Source: Brevinematales bacterium
Lineage (GTDB): Bacteria; Spirochaetota; Brevinematia; Brevinematales; JAOACQ01
NCBI GenBank assembly: GCA_020052515.1
Contig: JAGVOW010000014.1
Location: 1-59,022, forward strand
Direction of reading: 5' to 3'
Length of the DNA stretch: 59,022 nucleotides
Made by a program: the position numbers and the translations under genes. Shown here piece by piece: positions 43,230-50,756 of the stretch (its first letter is position 1; each line of letters starts with the position of its first letter). The notes below the pieces were generated by a model, which had not been told where the DNA came from, did no database searches, and was given only the letters and a program-made list of their open reading frames with translations.

Positions 43230-44128
43230 TCGCCTTCCTCCGGAGGGGTTTCCGGCGTATTCCCTTCTATCTGATTTAAGGATACCTGAAGCGATTCTGT
43301 TTCCTCGCCTAGTTTGTCATAAATTTCTCTGGAGAAATTCAGGAGTACTTCCGGCTTATCTTTTGCCTTCCTGCCCATTCCGAAAACCTTGCTCAGAATG
43401 CGTTTGGTTTCTTCAAAAAGCCTTAGTTTTTCATAAGGGTCTTCAACGAAATGAGCGGTTTTGTACTGCAGAACAGCTGCAACATAAAGCATTCCGTCGT
43501 AACCGAAGTTTTTGTCTGTGTCCGGGCCAAGAGATTTAGCTCCATCTATGGGCTCTTTGTTTTGATTGTTGAGGGCGGTGTCATAAAATTCAGCGGCTTT
43601 TTTGTAAAACAATAAAGAAAGTTCCTGGTACTTTGGATCTTTTGTTTCCAGAAACAAATCAGAAAAAAGCCATGCTGACCGTAAAGAATAAATCCCTATT
43701 TTCATAGTAGGCGAAAATCTCTTTCTATCAAAAAAAGGTATACAGCTCATGGCTAAAATATAACTGGCTGCGCCACTAAAAAGATCTCTTTTCTCTTGAA
43801 AATCCGGGATCCTTTCAAAAATTTTAATCAAATACTGCGCGCGAATATCGTGATAAACCTTGATGCTTTCAACGGCTTTTTGAGGAAGGCTGAGAAAGTC
43901 AAAATCATCCGCCGCGTAAAGGCAGCTATAACAAACGGTGATTGGATAAATGAGCGGATTGATAGCCCCGTACTTTTGAGTGGGGATGTAAGTTCTGCGA
44001 AGTTCATTTGTCAGCTCGCCCGCGTTCAATCTTCCGCCGCCTAAGCGTAATTCTTCTCTTTTGAAAGCTATTCCGCAAACTGGACAAATAATATCGTCTT
44101 TGGCAAAATAAGTTACTTCATCCGGCAT
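43226..44128 (-). CDS. DUF2225 family protein
   Basis: A 300-residue cytoplasmic protein of the uncharacterised DUF2225 family. The N-terminus has the zinc-finger-like ICPVCGIAFKREEL and a second pair in YPITVCYSCLYAADDFDF. A helical TPR-like region follows (IGIYSLRSAWLFSD, LFYKKAAEFYDTAL). Function unknown. It is coupled to the downstream transglycosylase gene by a 4-bp overlap and lies 11 bp after a small membrane protein gene. Confidence 0.9.
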   Translation of the reverse strand: MPDEVTYFAKDDIICPVCGIAFKREELRLGGGRLNAGELTNELRRTYIPTQKYGAINPLIYPITVCYSCLYAADDFDFLSLPQKAVESIKVYHDIRAQYLIKIFERIPDFQEKRDLFSGAASYILAMSCIPFFDRKRFSPTMKIGIYSLRSAWLFSDLFLETKDPKYQELSLLFYKKAAEFYDTALNNQNKEPIDGAKSLGPDTDKNFGYDGMLYVAAVLQYKTAHFVEDPYEKLRLFEETKRILSKVFGMGRKAKDKPEVLLNFSREIYDKLGEETESLQVSLNQIEGNTPETPPEEGE

Positions 44129-44139
44129 ATTACCCTGCC

Positions 44140-44277
44140 TTACTGAAAGTATTTCATTGAGATTTCGGTCCAGAAATCATGAGGCAAAAGAGCCATAATC
44201 AAAAAGACAATTAATAGGGCTGCGGCAATAAATAGGGGCAAAGGTTTAGTGAATAGACTGTTCTGCTTGTTATCCAT
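44140..44277 (-). CDS. Small single-pass membrane protein (45 aa)
   Basis: A 45-residue reading frame (MDNKQNSLFTKPLPLF, then a membrane span of about residues 15-32, then MALLPHDFWTEISMKYFQ) with a good ribosome site (AGGAGA 7 bp before ATG 44277). It lies 17 bp after the ComFB-like gene and 11 bp before DUF2225 on the same strand, so it is part of the operon. Sequence not recognised. Confidence 0.75.
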   Translation of the reverse strand: MDNKQNSLFTKPLPLFIAAALLIVFLIMALLPHDFWTEISMKYFQ

Positions 44278-44294
44278 GATATATCTCCTGTTTA

Positions 44295-44978
44295 TTATAA
44301 CTTATGAAATGGTAAATAAACATCCTCTAATGGGAAAACATTATTATAAAAATCCGACTTCATGTTTTGTATGCCTAAAGAGGCTGGATCTGTTTCATAA
44401 AAAAATTTTTTATCATAATTGCAGCTGCCGTCTTCGCATTCAATATGAATAGTAATCTGGAAACTTTTTTTCCGGCAAGGTTTTCCAGCTGCAATTGGCA
44501 AAGGGGCAAAGCAGAACGTTCCTCCATCCTTCGGAAGAATTTCTGTCGGGTTTTTCCAGAGTTCGAAGAGGCTTTTAGCCGCCTTTGAGTTAATTAACAG
44601 GGTTATTTTTGCGCTTTCGACCGGCATAAAATCGTTTGCGGAAATAACGCGGCCATAAAATTTAGGGAACAAATAATATAATTTATCTGGATCGAATTTT
44701 TTCTTAACAATAGGAGTTTCATGAGATTTCAAAACCAGTTTTAAACCCGCGGATATCTGGGTCATTAAGTCTGCTAAAAATTGAGGATCACTTCTGTATT
44801 TAACGATTAAATTGGTAAAACCTTTATTGCTTGTAATGTACATTGGCTTGACGCGGTTCAAGACATAAGCGGCAATTTCACGTTTTTGGCTTAAAGAAAT
44901 AGCGCCGCCTTTTGATTCATCTAAAGAGCTGATAAGCTCCTGCACAATATCTTCTACAATATTCTTCAATTCCAACAT
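44295..44978 (-). CDS. ComFB-like domain protein
   Basis: 227 residues. The N-terminal 90 residues match the ComFB (late competence) domain pattern: NIVEDIVQELISSL, then QKREIAAYVLNRVKPMYITS and GFTNLIVKY. The cysteines found in many ComFB proteins are missing. The C-terminal 110 residues are unrecognised, with three Cys (CFAPLPIAAGKPC, ECEDGSC). ComFB-type proteins have been reported to bind cyclic di-nucleotides in cyanobacteria; whether this one does is unknown. First gene of the five-gene operon ending in the LacI-sensor/LuxR regulator. Confidence 0.7.
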   Translation of the reverse strand: MLELKNIVEDIVQELISSLDESKGGAISLSQKREIAAYVLNRVKPMYITSNKGFTNLIVKYRSDPQFLADLMTQISAGLKLVLKSHETPIVKKKFDPDKLYYLFPKFYGRVISANDFMPVESAKITLLINSKAAKSLFELWKNPTEILPKDGGTFCFAPLPIAAGKPCRKKSFQITIHIECEDGSCNYDKKFFYETDPASLGIQNMKSDFYNNVFPLEDVYLPFHKL

Positions 44979-44992
44979 TTTGCCTGCTTACC

Positions 44993-45011
44993 TTCCCCTT
45001 TAAAAGGGGAA
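44993..45011. repeat. Short C-run/G-run inverted repeat
   Basis: Arms TTCCCC and GGGGAA separated by TTTAAAA; a small member of the C-run/G-run family, in the leader of the ComFB-like gene. Confidence 0.6.
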
Positions 45012-45031
45012 TAAGGATTTATCTTCATATT

Positions 45032-45059
45032 ATTTTAAAAGACGCCTAAGAAAAGTCAA
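45032..45059 (-). promoter_or_regulatory. Sigma-70-type promoter of the ComFB-like operon
   Basis: Minus strand TTGACT (45059-45054), 16 bp, TAAAAT (45037-45032), about 54 bp before the start codon. Confidence 0.65.
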
Positions 45060-45121
45060 TTAAATAGGAAAATTTGAGATTTTTATTGTTTTCTTTTACA
45101 ATTTTGAAAAAGGAGAGTGTT

Positions 45122-45508
45122 TTGCATCCGTTTTTTATTACTATTTCCTTGATTACCAACGTGCTTTGTTTCCAATTGGCTTTAAGTGGCGATGAGAAAG
45201 AAAGGGGGCTGATGTACCGAAAAAGCTGGGGGGAAATCGATGGCATGCTTTTTTTAAATGAAGAACCGCAAAGGGTTTCTTATTGGATGAAAAACACCTG
45301 TCTTAATCTAACAATGTGTTTTCTGGATAGGGAATTGCAGATCAGGGAAGTGATTTGTCCTGAACCCTTCTCAACGGAATTGATCACTTCCAGCAACACC
45401 AATATCAGCTATGTTTTGGAACTGAATCCGGAACTGACCAATCTGGTTTTTTCTCATTATTCCGCGTTTCAGAAAAAGGTAAAGAATCAAATCAAGCGGT
45501 TAAAATAA
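45122..45508 (+). CDS. DUF192 family protein
   Basis: 128 residues. The start is taken as TTG 45122 because AAGGAG lies 6 bp upstream; TTG 45074 in the same frame has no ribosome site. Recognisable DUF192 blocks: EKERGLMYRKSW, DGMLFLNEE, YWMKNTCLNLTMCFLD, NISYVLELNPE. Members are usually periplasmic or cytoplasmic and of unknown function; here no clear signal peptide is seen. Convergent with the phosphohexomutase gene (4-bp gap). Confidence 0.88.
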   Translation: MHPFFITISLITNVLCFQLALSGDEKERGLMYRKSWGEIDGMLFLNEEPQRVSYWMKNTCLNLTMCFLDRELQIREVICPEPFSTELITSSNTNISYVLELNPELTNLVFSHYSAFQKKVKNQIKRLK

Positions 45509-45512
45509 AAAT

Positions 45513-47273
45513 TCAACCATCCAACCCATAAAGTGCCAAAAAATCCACCTTCAATTCCTCGTGTTCTTGATTCACTCTTTTTTCCAGAGAATCCAGGCTC
45601 TCTCCCTCTTTGACTCTGCCGGAAGTAGTACAGTAAAATTTGATCTTCGGTTCAGTCCCGGAAGGCCTGGCAATGATCTTTGCTTTTTCCGAAAGCCGCA
45701 ATATGATTACATTGGAAGAAGGGAGGTTCCATTTACCGGTAACCTGGCCGGTTTTCTGATCGAAAATCTTGCCGGTTTCCAGGTCAATGGTAAAAAGAAG
45801 GTCAAATCGGCCGATTTGAGCAGGCGGGTTCCTTCGAATTTTTTCCATCAGGGCTTTAATTTGCTCTGCGCCGTCCTGGCCTTTCATGGTGATGGATTTT
45901 TGAGATTCCCGGTAATAACTATACTTCCTGTAGATTTCCTGGAGTATTTCGTAAGCGGATGTGCCTCTGGATTTATAAAAAGCCGCAAGTTCTGCAATGA
46001 GGGAGGCACCGATTACAGCGTCTTTGTCTCTCACAAAAGTCCCGGCGAGGTAGCCATGGCTCTCCTCACAGCCGAATACAAAATCAAGTCCTTCCTTTTC
46101 ATACTCGTTCATTTTGAAGCCGATCCATTTAAATCCGGTTAGCACTTCATCCAGTTTAATTCCAAAAGACTCCGCGATATCAGCGAGCAACCCTGTTGTC
46201 ACAATAGTGGAAATGATGCGGGGCTTCACAGGCATTTTCTTTGTCTCAGCCAATTGTGAGGCTATATAATAAACCAATAGAGTCGCTATCTGGTTTCCAT
46301 TGAGCAGAGCGAAATCCCCATCCGGCTTTTTCAGCATTACTCCGATTCTATCCGCATCCGGGTCGGTCGCGATAAAAATATCAGCGTTTCTTTCTTTGGC
46401 AAACTTCATACCGACTGCCATTGCGGAAGGTTCTTCGGGGTTGGGGTAGGGAGCGGTCGGAAAATTGCCGTCCGGAGTACTTTGCTCTTCTACCATGACA
46501 ACATCTTTAAAGCCTAATCCTCTCAGGCTTTCAGGAACCAATCTGTAGCCTGTGCCGTATAAAGGGGAGTAGCAGATTTTGATGCCGGATGCCCGAATGA
46601 CTTCCGGATGAACCGAAAGAGACTTTACTTTCTCAAGGTACACACGGTCTATTAAATGATCTGCTGTTTCAAATAAAGGACTTTGTTTTGCTTCCTGGAA
46701 GGAAATAAATTTCACCTGCGAGAGAGAAGTTATTTTTCTCACTTCCTCAATAATATTTCCGTCATGGGGAGGTGTAATCTGAGCGCCGTCTTCCCAGAGG
46801 ACTTTGTAACCGTTGTATTCTTTTGGATTGTGAGAAGCGGTAATCATCACGCCGGAAATAGCTTTTAAGTGCCTTAAACCAAACGATACAGTCGGTGTGG
46901 GATGAATATCCTGGAAATAGTAAACCTTGATGCCATTAGCGATCATAACCGAAGCGGTTTCTTCCGCGAAGCGATCCGATAGGATCCTTGAGTCTCTGCC
47001 AATGAGGATTCCTTTTCTTTGACCGCTATTTCGAATAATATAATTCGCGAGCCCTTGTGTGGCTTTTCGTACATTGTAAATATTCATGCGGTTCGCGCCG
47101 GCGCCCAATGTGCCTCTGAGGCCCGCGGTGCCAAATTCCAGCTCGGTATAAAACCGGTCTACGAGTTCTTTTTCGTCATTTTTATCCAGAAGGGTTTGAA
47201 TTTCTTTTCTAGTGCCAGCGTCGTAATCATCTGAAAGCCATTCCTTTATTCTGGCTTCTATCGTTTGATCCAT
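45513..47273 (-). CDS. Phosphoglucomutase/phosphomannomutase
   Basis: Interconverts hexose 1- and 6-phosphates through a phosphoserine. 586 residues, the length of the bacterial PgcA/phosphopentomutase-like subgroup. Motifs: N-terminal AGLRGTLGAGANRMN, catalytic Ser in TASHNPKEYNGYK, metal-binding ATDPDADRIGV, sugar-binding GCEESHGYLAG, and C-terminal phosphate-binding RPSGTEPKIKFY. AAAGGAG precedes the start. Whether glucose, mannose or ribose phosphate is preferred cannot be judged. Confidence 0.95.
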   Translation of the reverse strand: MDQTIEARIKEWLSDDYDAGTRKEIQTLLDKNDEKELVDRFYTELEFGTAGLRGTLGAGANRMNIYNVRKATQGLANYIIRNSGQRKGILIGRDSRILSDRFAEETASVMIANGIKVYYFQDIHPTPTVSFGLRHLKAISGVMITASHNPKEYNGYKVLWEDGAQITPPHDGNIIEEVRKITSLSQVKFISFQEAKQSPLFETADHLIDRVYLEKVKSLSVHPEVIRASGIKICYSPLYGTGYRLVPESLRGLGFKDVVMVEEQSTPDGNFPTAPYPNPEEPSAMAVGMKFAKERNADIFIATDPDADRIGVMLKKPDGDFALLNGNQIATLLVYYIASQLAETKKMPVKPRIISTIVTTGLLADIAESFGIKLDEVLTGFKWIGFKMNEYEKEGLDFVFGCEESHGYLAGTFVRDKDAVIGASLIAELAAFYKSRGTSAYEILQEIYRKYSYYRESQKSITMKGQDGAEQIKALMEKIRRNPPAQIGRFDLLFTIDLETGKIFDQKTGQVTGKWNLPSSNVIILRLSEKAKIIARPSGTEPKIKFYCTTSGRVKEGESLDSLEKRVNQEHEELKVDFLALYGLDG

Positions 47274-47343
47274 AATAATCCATCTCCTTTGTATTTAGTG
47301 GGAATTAGATTAGCATTATTCTGGTAAAAAATCAAAAAATACA

Positions 47344-48354
47344 TTAAACCGTCTTTCCCCCGCTCGCTTTTTCCAGTCTGTTCATGATGGCCCTGCCGAT
47401 GCCTTTCTCTTCAACGGCCTGAGCGATGATAATTTCAACTCCCATCTGGTCTAAATCCACCAGGGTTTTATAGAGGTTTTTCGCGTAATCAGCAAGGGAG
47501 CTGAAACTGATTTGCTCTCTGTTTTCAGAAGGCGGTATGTCAAAAGAAAGGTGGATTACCCCAATTTTCCTGTCTCCAAACAGTTTATTTACTTTGACGT
47601 TTTTCCAATGTTCGGCCAGATAAACAGGCGCTTTCGGCTGATAATGGGCGTACTTCATTCCCGGTGAAGAGGGTTTTGCATGACTGCCGCTTGCTTCCTG
47701 AATAAGTGGGTTTTTACTTCCCAGCACAACGCGGATCATTTCTTCCGTTACGGCGCCGGGCCTCAGAATCTTAATCTGTTCATCTGGAATGCTTACCACG
47801 GTTGATTCCAGGCCCACTTCGCAACTGCCGCCGTCTATAATGGCATCTACTCTTCCCTTCATTTCCATCACAGCCATGTCAAAAGTCGTAGGGCTAGGGC
47901 GTCCTGACCGATTCGCTGAAGGCGCCGCGATAGGCAAGCCAGATTTTTCAAGCAGAAGCCGGGCTATGGGATGAGAGGGAATCCTGACGGCGACTGTGTC
48001 TAAGCCTGCTGTTACAATCGCCGGTACAGCCTTGTTTTTAGCCAGGACTATAGTAAAAGGCCCGGGAGAAAAGGTTTCGAACAATTGAAGCGCTGATGAA
48101 GGAATATTTTTTGCTACAGTAGATAAATCTTTTATGCTCAAAATATGGACAATTAGAGGATTATCGCCTGGCCTGCCCTTGGCTTTAAAAATGGAAGCGG
48201 CTGCGTCCTCATCGAAAGCGTTCGCGCCCAATCCATAAACCGTCTCTGTGGGAAACACCACAAGGCCGCCGTTTTTCAAAATCAAAGCCGCGCACTCCAG
48301 CTCACATGGATCATTGAGAATATTTCGTAATAGAAGGGTGTGTTTATTGCGCAT
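47344..48354 (-). CDS. L-threonylcarbamoyladenylate synthase, Sua5 type
   Basis: Makes threonylcarbamoyl-AMP for the t6A37 modification of tRNA. 336 residues: the YrdC domain (about 12-215) with PTETVYGLGANAFDE, KGRPGDNPLIVHI, PSANRSGRPSPT and LESTVVSI, followed by the Sua5 C-terminal domain after the linker SSPGMKYAHYQPKAPV. It lies downstream of the glycosyltransferase, separated by a 26-bp palindrome copy, and lacks a strong ribosome site (GGAA only). Confidence 0.95.
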   Translation of the reverse strand: MRNKHTLLLRNILNDPCELECAALILKNGGLVVFPTETVYGLGANAFDEDAAASIFKAKGRPGDNPLIVHILSIKDLSTVAKNIPSSALQLFETFSPGPFTIVLAKNKAVPAIVTAGLDTVAVRIPSHPIARLLLEKSGLPIAAPSANRSGRPSPTTFDMAVMEMKGRVDAIIDGGSCEVGLESTVVSIPDEQIKILRPGAVTEEMIRVVLGSKNPLIQEASGSHAKPSSPGMKYAHYQPKAPVYLAEHWKNVKVNKLFGDRKIGVIHLSFDIPPSENREQISFSSLADYAKNLYKTLVDLDQMGVEIIIAQAVEEKGIGRAIMNRLEKASGGKTV

Positions 48355-48365
48355 TTGTTATTCCA

Positions 48366-48391
48366 TAGGCGCGGTTAATTAACCGCGCCTA
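48366..48391. repeat. 26-bp perfect palindrome (TAGGCGCGGTTAA half-site)
   Basis: Exact copy between the glycosyltransferase stop and the sua5-type start, 11 bp upstream of the latter. Confidence 0.95.
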
Positions 48392-48397
48392 AATTCT

Positions 48398-49597
48398 CTA
48401 TTCAATTGTTTCCTTTTTCAACTGATCCAGCCTGTCGGGATAAAGCTCCAGAACTCTTTTATAAAGCTTTTCCATCCGTTCTACATGGTGGTCAGCCGTG
48501 AACATCTGAGAAATCTCAAGGCTTGCTTTGGAAAATTGCTTCAAAAGCGCATTATCATTAAGCAATAATTTGATTTTTTCGGTCATTTCTTCGTCTGTAT
48601 CCACCAGATAGCCGTTCTTACCGGGATAAACGAGGTCTAAATAGCTGTCATCCCTTCTGGCTATCAAAGGAAGCCCGCACATAGCGCCTTCAATCAAAGT
48701 CATCGGGTGCACTTCGCTTAAGGAGGAGGTCACAAAAATATCCGCTATGGAATAAAGCTGATAAACTTTGTCCCAGTTGACAAAACCGGTAAATATAAAA
48801 GTGGACTCTAGTCCCACTGCCTTCGCGTTATCTTTAAGCTTTGTCAAATCAGGGCCATCTCCTACCAATATCAGTTTTACATCGGGGTTTTCTTTAGCGA
48901 TCGGCACTACGGAATTAAACAACTCCTGCACTCTCTTTTCCTGGCCCATCCTTCCTACAAAAACCAGCAATTTGTCGGACTTCTGGATGCCGTATTGATT
49001 TCTCAGTTTAGTAATATCGCCTTCCGTGAAGGAAGAGGATTTAAACTTTTTCATATCAATACCATTTGGGACAATCTGTACCGGCACTTCGGGAATGACC
49101 ATTTGATCGTATTTTTTAGCCTTTACCGAAGGGGCGACAATGGTACTCACTCCCTTCAGAAAAAAGCGCATAATCCGCTTTACCATTTTAGAAGATAATA
49201 GCCAGCCATGGAAAATATAATGACGGTACTCTTCCCACATGGTGTGGGTAGTATGAATATGCGGAATGTGGAGCTTTTTCGCGGCGGCTTTTCCGCTGAA
49301 GCCCAGCGCAAATTCGGTATGGGTGTGAATAAGCTCAACCTTATTCTCTTTTAAAAAGTTTAATAATTTTTTCCGATTGACAAGCCCTATTCCATAATCT
49401 TGCTTATCGCCCAATCCCAGAACAAAAGTGGGTACGCGGTAGATGTTTTTCTCCTTTTCCTTGTAGCCTTTTACTTCTACAGTCGCTACTACAACATGGT
49501 GCCCCCTCTTTTCCAAACCTTCCTTTAACTGCAGCGCGGATGTAATCACTCCATTCTTCATGGGGGTAAAAGCGTCCAACATAAGCGCGATATTCAT
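48398..49597 (-). CDS. Glycosyltransferase family 4
   Basis: 399 residues with GT-B fold. The N-terminal acceptor half has LMLDAFTPMKNGVITSA and IHTHTEFALGFSGKAAA. The C-terminal donor half has VPNGIDMKKFK, LVFVGRMGQEKRVQEL, LILVGDGPDL and SSLSEVHPMTLIEGAMCGLP with the E-x7-E pattern. The N-terminal pattern resembles diacylglycerol glucosyltransferases that make membrane glycolipids; this specificity is inference. GGGAGGCGG precedes the start. Confidence 0.92.
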   Translation of the reverse strand: MNIALMLDAFTPMKNGVITSALQLKEGLEKRGHHVVVATVEVKGYKEKEKNIYRVPTFVLGLGDKQDYGIGLVNRKKLLNFLKENKVELIHTHTEFALGFSGKAAAKKLHIPHIHTTHTMWEEYRHYIFHGWLLSSKMVKRIMRFFLKGVSTIVAPSVKAKKYDQMVIPEVPVQIVPNGIDMKKFKSSSFTEGDITKLRNQYGIQKSDKLLVFVGRMGQEKRVQELFNSVVPIAKENPDVKLILVGDGPDLTKLKDNAKAVGLESTFIFTGFVNWDKVYQLYSIADIFVTSSLSEVHPMTLIEGAMCGLPLIARRDDSYLDLVYPGKNGYLVDTDEEMTEKIKLLLNDNALLKQFSKASLEISQMFTADHHVERMEKLYKRVLELYPDRLDQLKKETIE

Positions 49598-49652
49598 AAC
49601 CGCCTCCCTTATTCGAATTTCGATATAGAAAACTATAAGTAAAACAATCGCA

Positions 49653-49678
49653 TAGGCGCGGTTAATTAACCGCGCCTA
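49653..49678. repeat. 26-bp perfect palindrome (TAGGCGCGGTTAA half-site)
   Basis: Exact copy, extended by two paired bases on each side (CA...TG) to 30 bp. Confidence 0.95.
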
Positions 49679-49770
49679 TGCTCTCTTTTTATCGACAGCG
49701 GTGCCTTAATTCTAAAACCATTGCGTTATTTTATTTTTGGAATTATAATAGATCTCGAACGCACGGTTTA

Positions 49771-49796
49771 TAGGCGCGGTTAATTAACCGCGCCTA
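49771..49796. repeat. 26-bp perfect palindrome (TAGGCGCGGTTAA half-site)
   Basis: Exact copy, 92 bp from the previous one, extended by TA on each side. Confidence 0.95.
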
Positions 49797-49853
49797 TATT
49801 TAAATTTACTTTACCACCCCTTAAAGGGGGGCAGGGGGCCACAGGAGGAAATT

Positions 49854-50756
49854 ATGCTCAAGAATAAAAAGGAACTTTTTTTCATGCTGAGCGTCTATAC
49901 CCTTTCGACAGCCGCCTGGCTTGCCAGCAATATTCACGCCCCCCTGCGGTACACCATGGAGCCCTTAAAGGTAACAGAGTGGCATTTCTTTTCCGCAGGG
50001 ATCAATGCTTTGATTCTACTGGTATTGGTTTTCCTGAAGCGGAAAGAGCTCTTTTTTATTCCCATTTTTTATGCTATTCAGCCGCTCGCTTATATCATCA
50101 TGTCTTTTATTTCCCCTCAAATATTGGGCAATCACCCAAATCAAATGACCTGGAAGTTTGTGAATGATATTCTGTTTTTTATTCTGGAAATAGTTTTGTT
50201 TCTTCCCTTGCTTTTGATGCTCAGAACGGGAGACAGAATGCCCTTTAAAGCGCTCAGAAAGAAAGAGCCGGGAAAAAATAAAGAAGTGATTCTTCCGATG
50301 TGGAAAAAGGGTAGAAAATGGACGGTTTCTTTTCTCTATGCCGCTACAGTCCTGGTATTGTGTTTTCTGACGGTTTATTCCCCCATTCAGCAAGAAATCA
50401 GGCTGGATTTAATTGTTCAGCTTCTGGGTTTTCAGATAGTTTTCGCGCTCTTTCTGGGGATAAAAGAAGAGCTGATTTTCCGATGGATATTTTTAAAGGG
50501 AAATGAAAAGATTTTCCAGTCAAGATTGGCCGCCCTATTCTTACAGGCGGTTCCCTGGGCGCTTTACCATGCTTTTTTTGGAGAAGGCACCGGGACAGGT
50601 TTAATAGGCGGCGGCCTTACTCTATTCGGCGCGCTATGTTTTGGGTTTCTGGTTTATGAAACGGAAAGCCTTTTGCTTCCATTGATCTTACACATTCTCA
50701 TTGAAGCGTTTGGCTTTTATCTGATGTATGGGGTGCTCATCGCGCGCTTTTATTAA
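49854..50756 (+). CDS. CPBP-family intramembrane glutamic endopeptidase
   Basis: A 300-residue polytopic membrane protein (about eight spans) of the CAAX-protease/bacteriocin-processing (ABI) family. The active-site motifs are EELIFRWIFLKG (E-E-x-x-x-R), WALYHAFFGEG with a His, and a final H-containing helix LILHILIEAFG. Substrates of bacterial members are mostly unknown. AGGAGG precedes the start. The last 69 bp overlap the 3' end of the convergent MBL-CNBD gene. Confidence 0.88.
   Translation: MLKNKKELFFMLSVYTLSTAAWLASNIHAPLRYTMEPLKVTEWHFFSAGINALILLVLVFLKRKELFFIPIFYAIQPLAYIIMSFISPQILGNHPNQMTWKFVNDILFFILEIVLFLPLLLMLRTGDRMPFKALRKKEPGKNKEVILPMWKKGRKWTVSFLYAATVLVLCFLTVYSPIQQEIRLDLIVQLLGFQIVFALFLGIKEELIFRWIFLKGNEKIFQSRLAALFLQAVPWALYHAFFGEGTGTGLIGGGLTLFGALCFGFLVYETESLLLPLILHILIEAFGFYLMYGVLIARFY

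Larger units (their letters stand above)
49598..49853. other. Divergent intergenic region with two palindrome copies
   Basis: The 256-bp region between divergent genes holds two exact copies of the 26-bp palindrome and a CACCCC...GGGG-type repeat (about 49812-49840). No gene seen. Promoters not resolved. Confidence 0.6.

Noticed and set aside
45561-46142. A 193-residue plus-strand open frame opposite the phosphohexomutase gene
   Set aside because: Antisense to conserved catalytic motifs of a well-supported gene, with no ribosome site or family resemblance.
49653-49796. Two close repeat copies considered as a CRISPR array or an insertion-sequence end pair
   Set aside because: Only two copies 92 bp apart, palindromic, no further units, no cas genes and no transposase frame between them.
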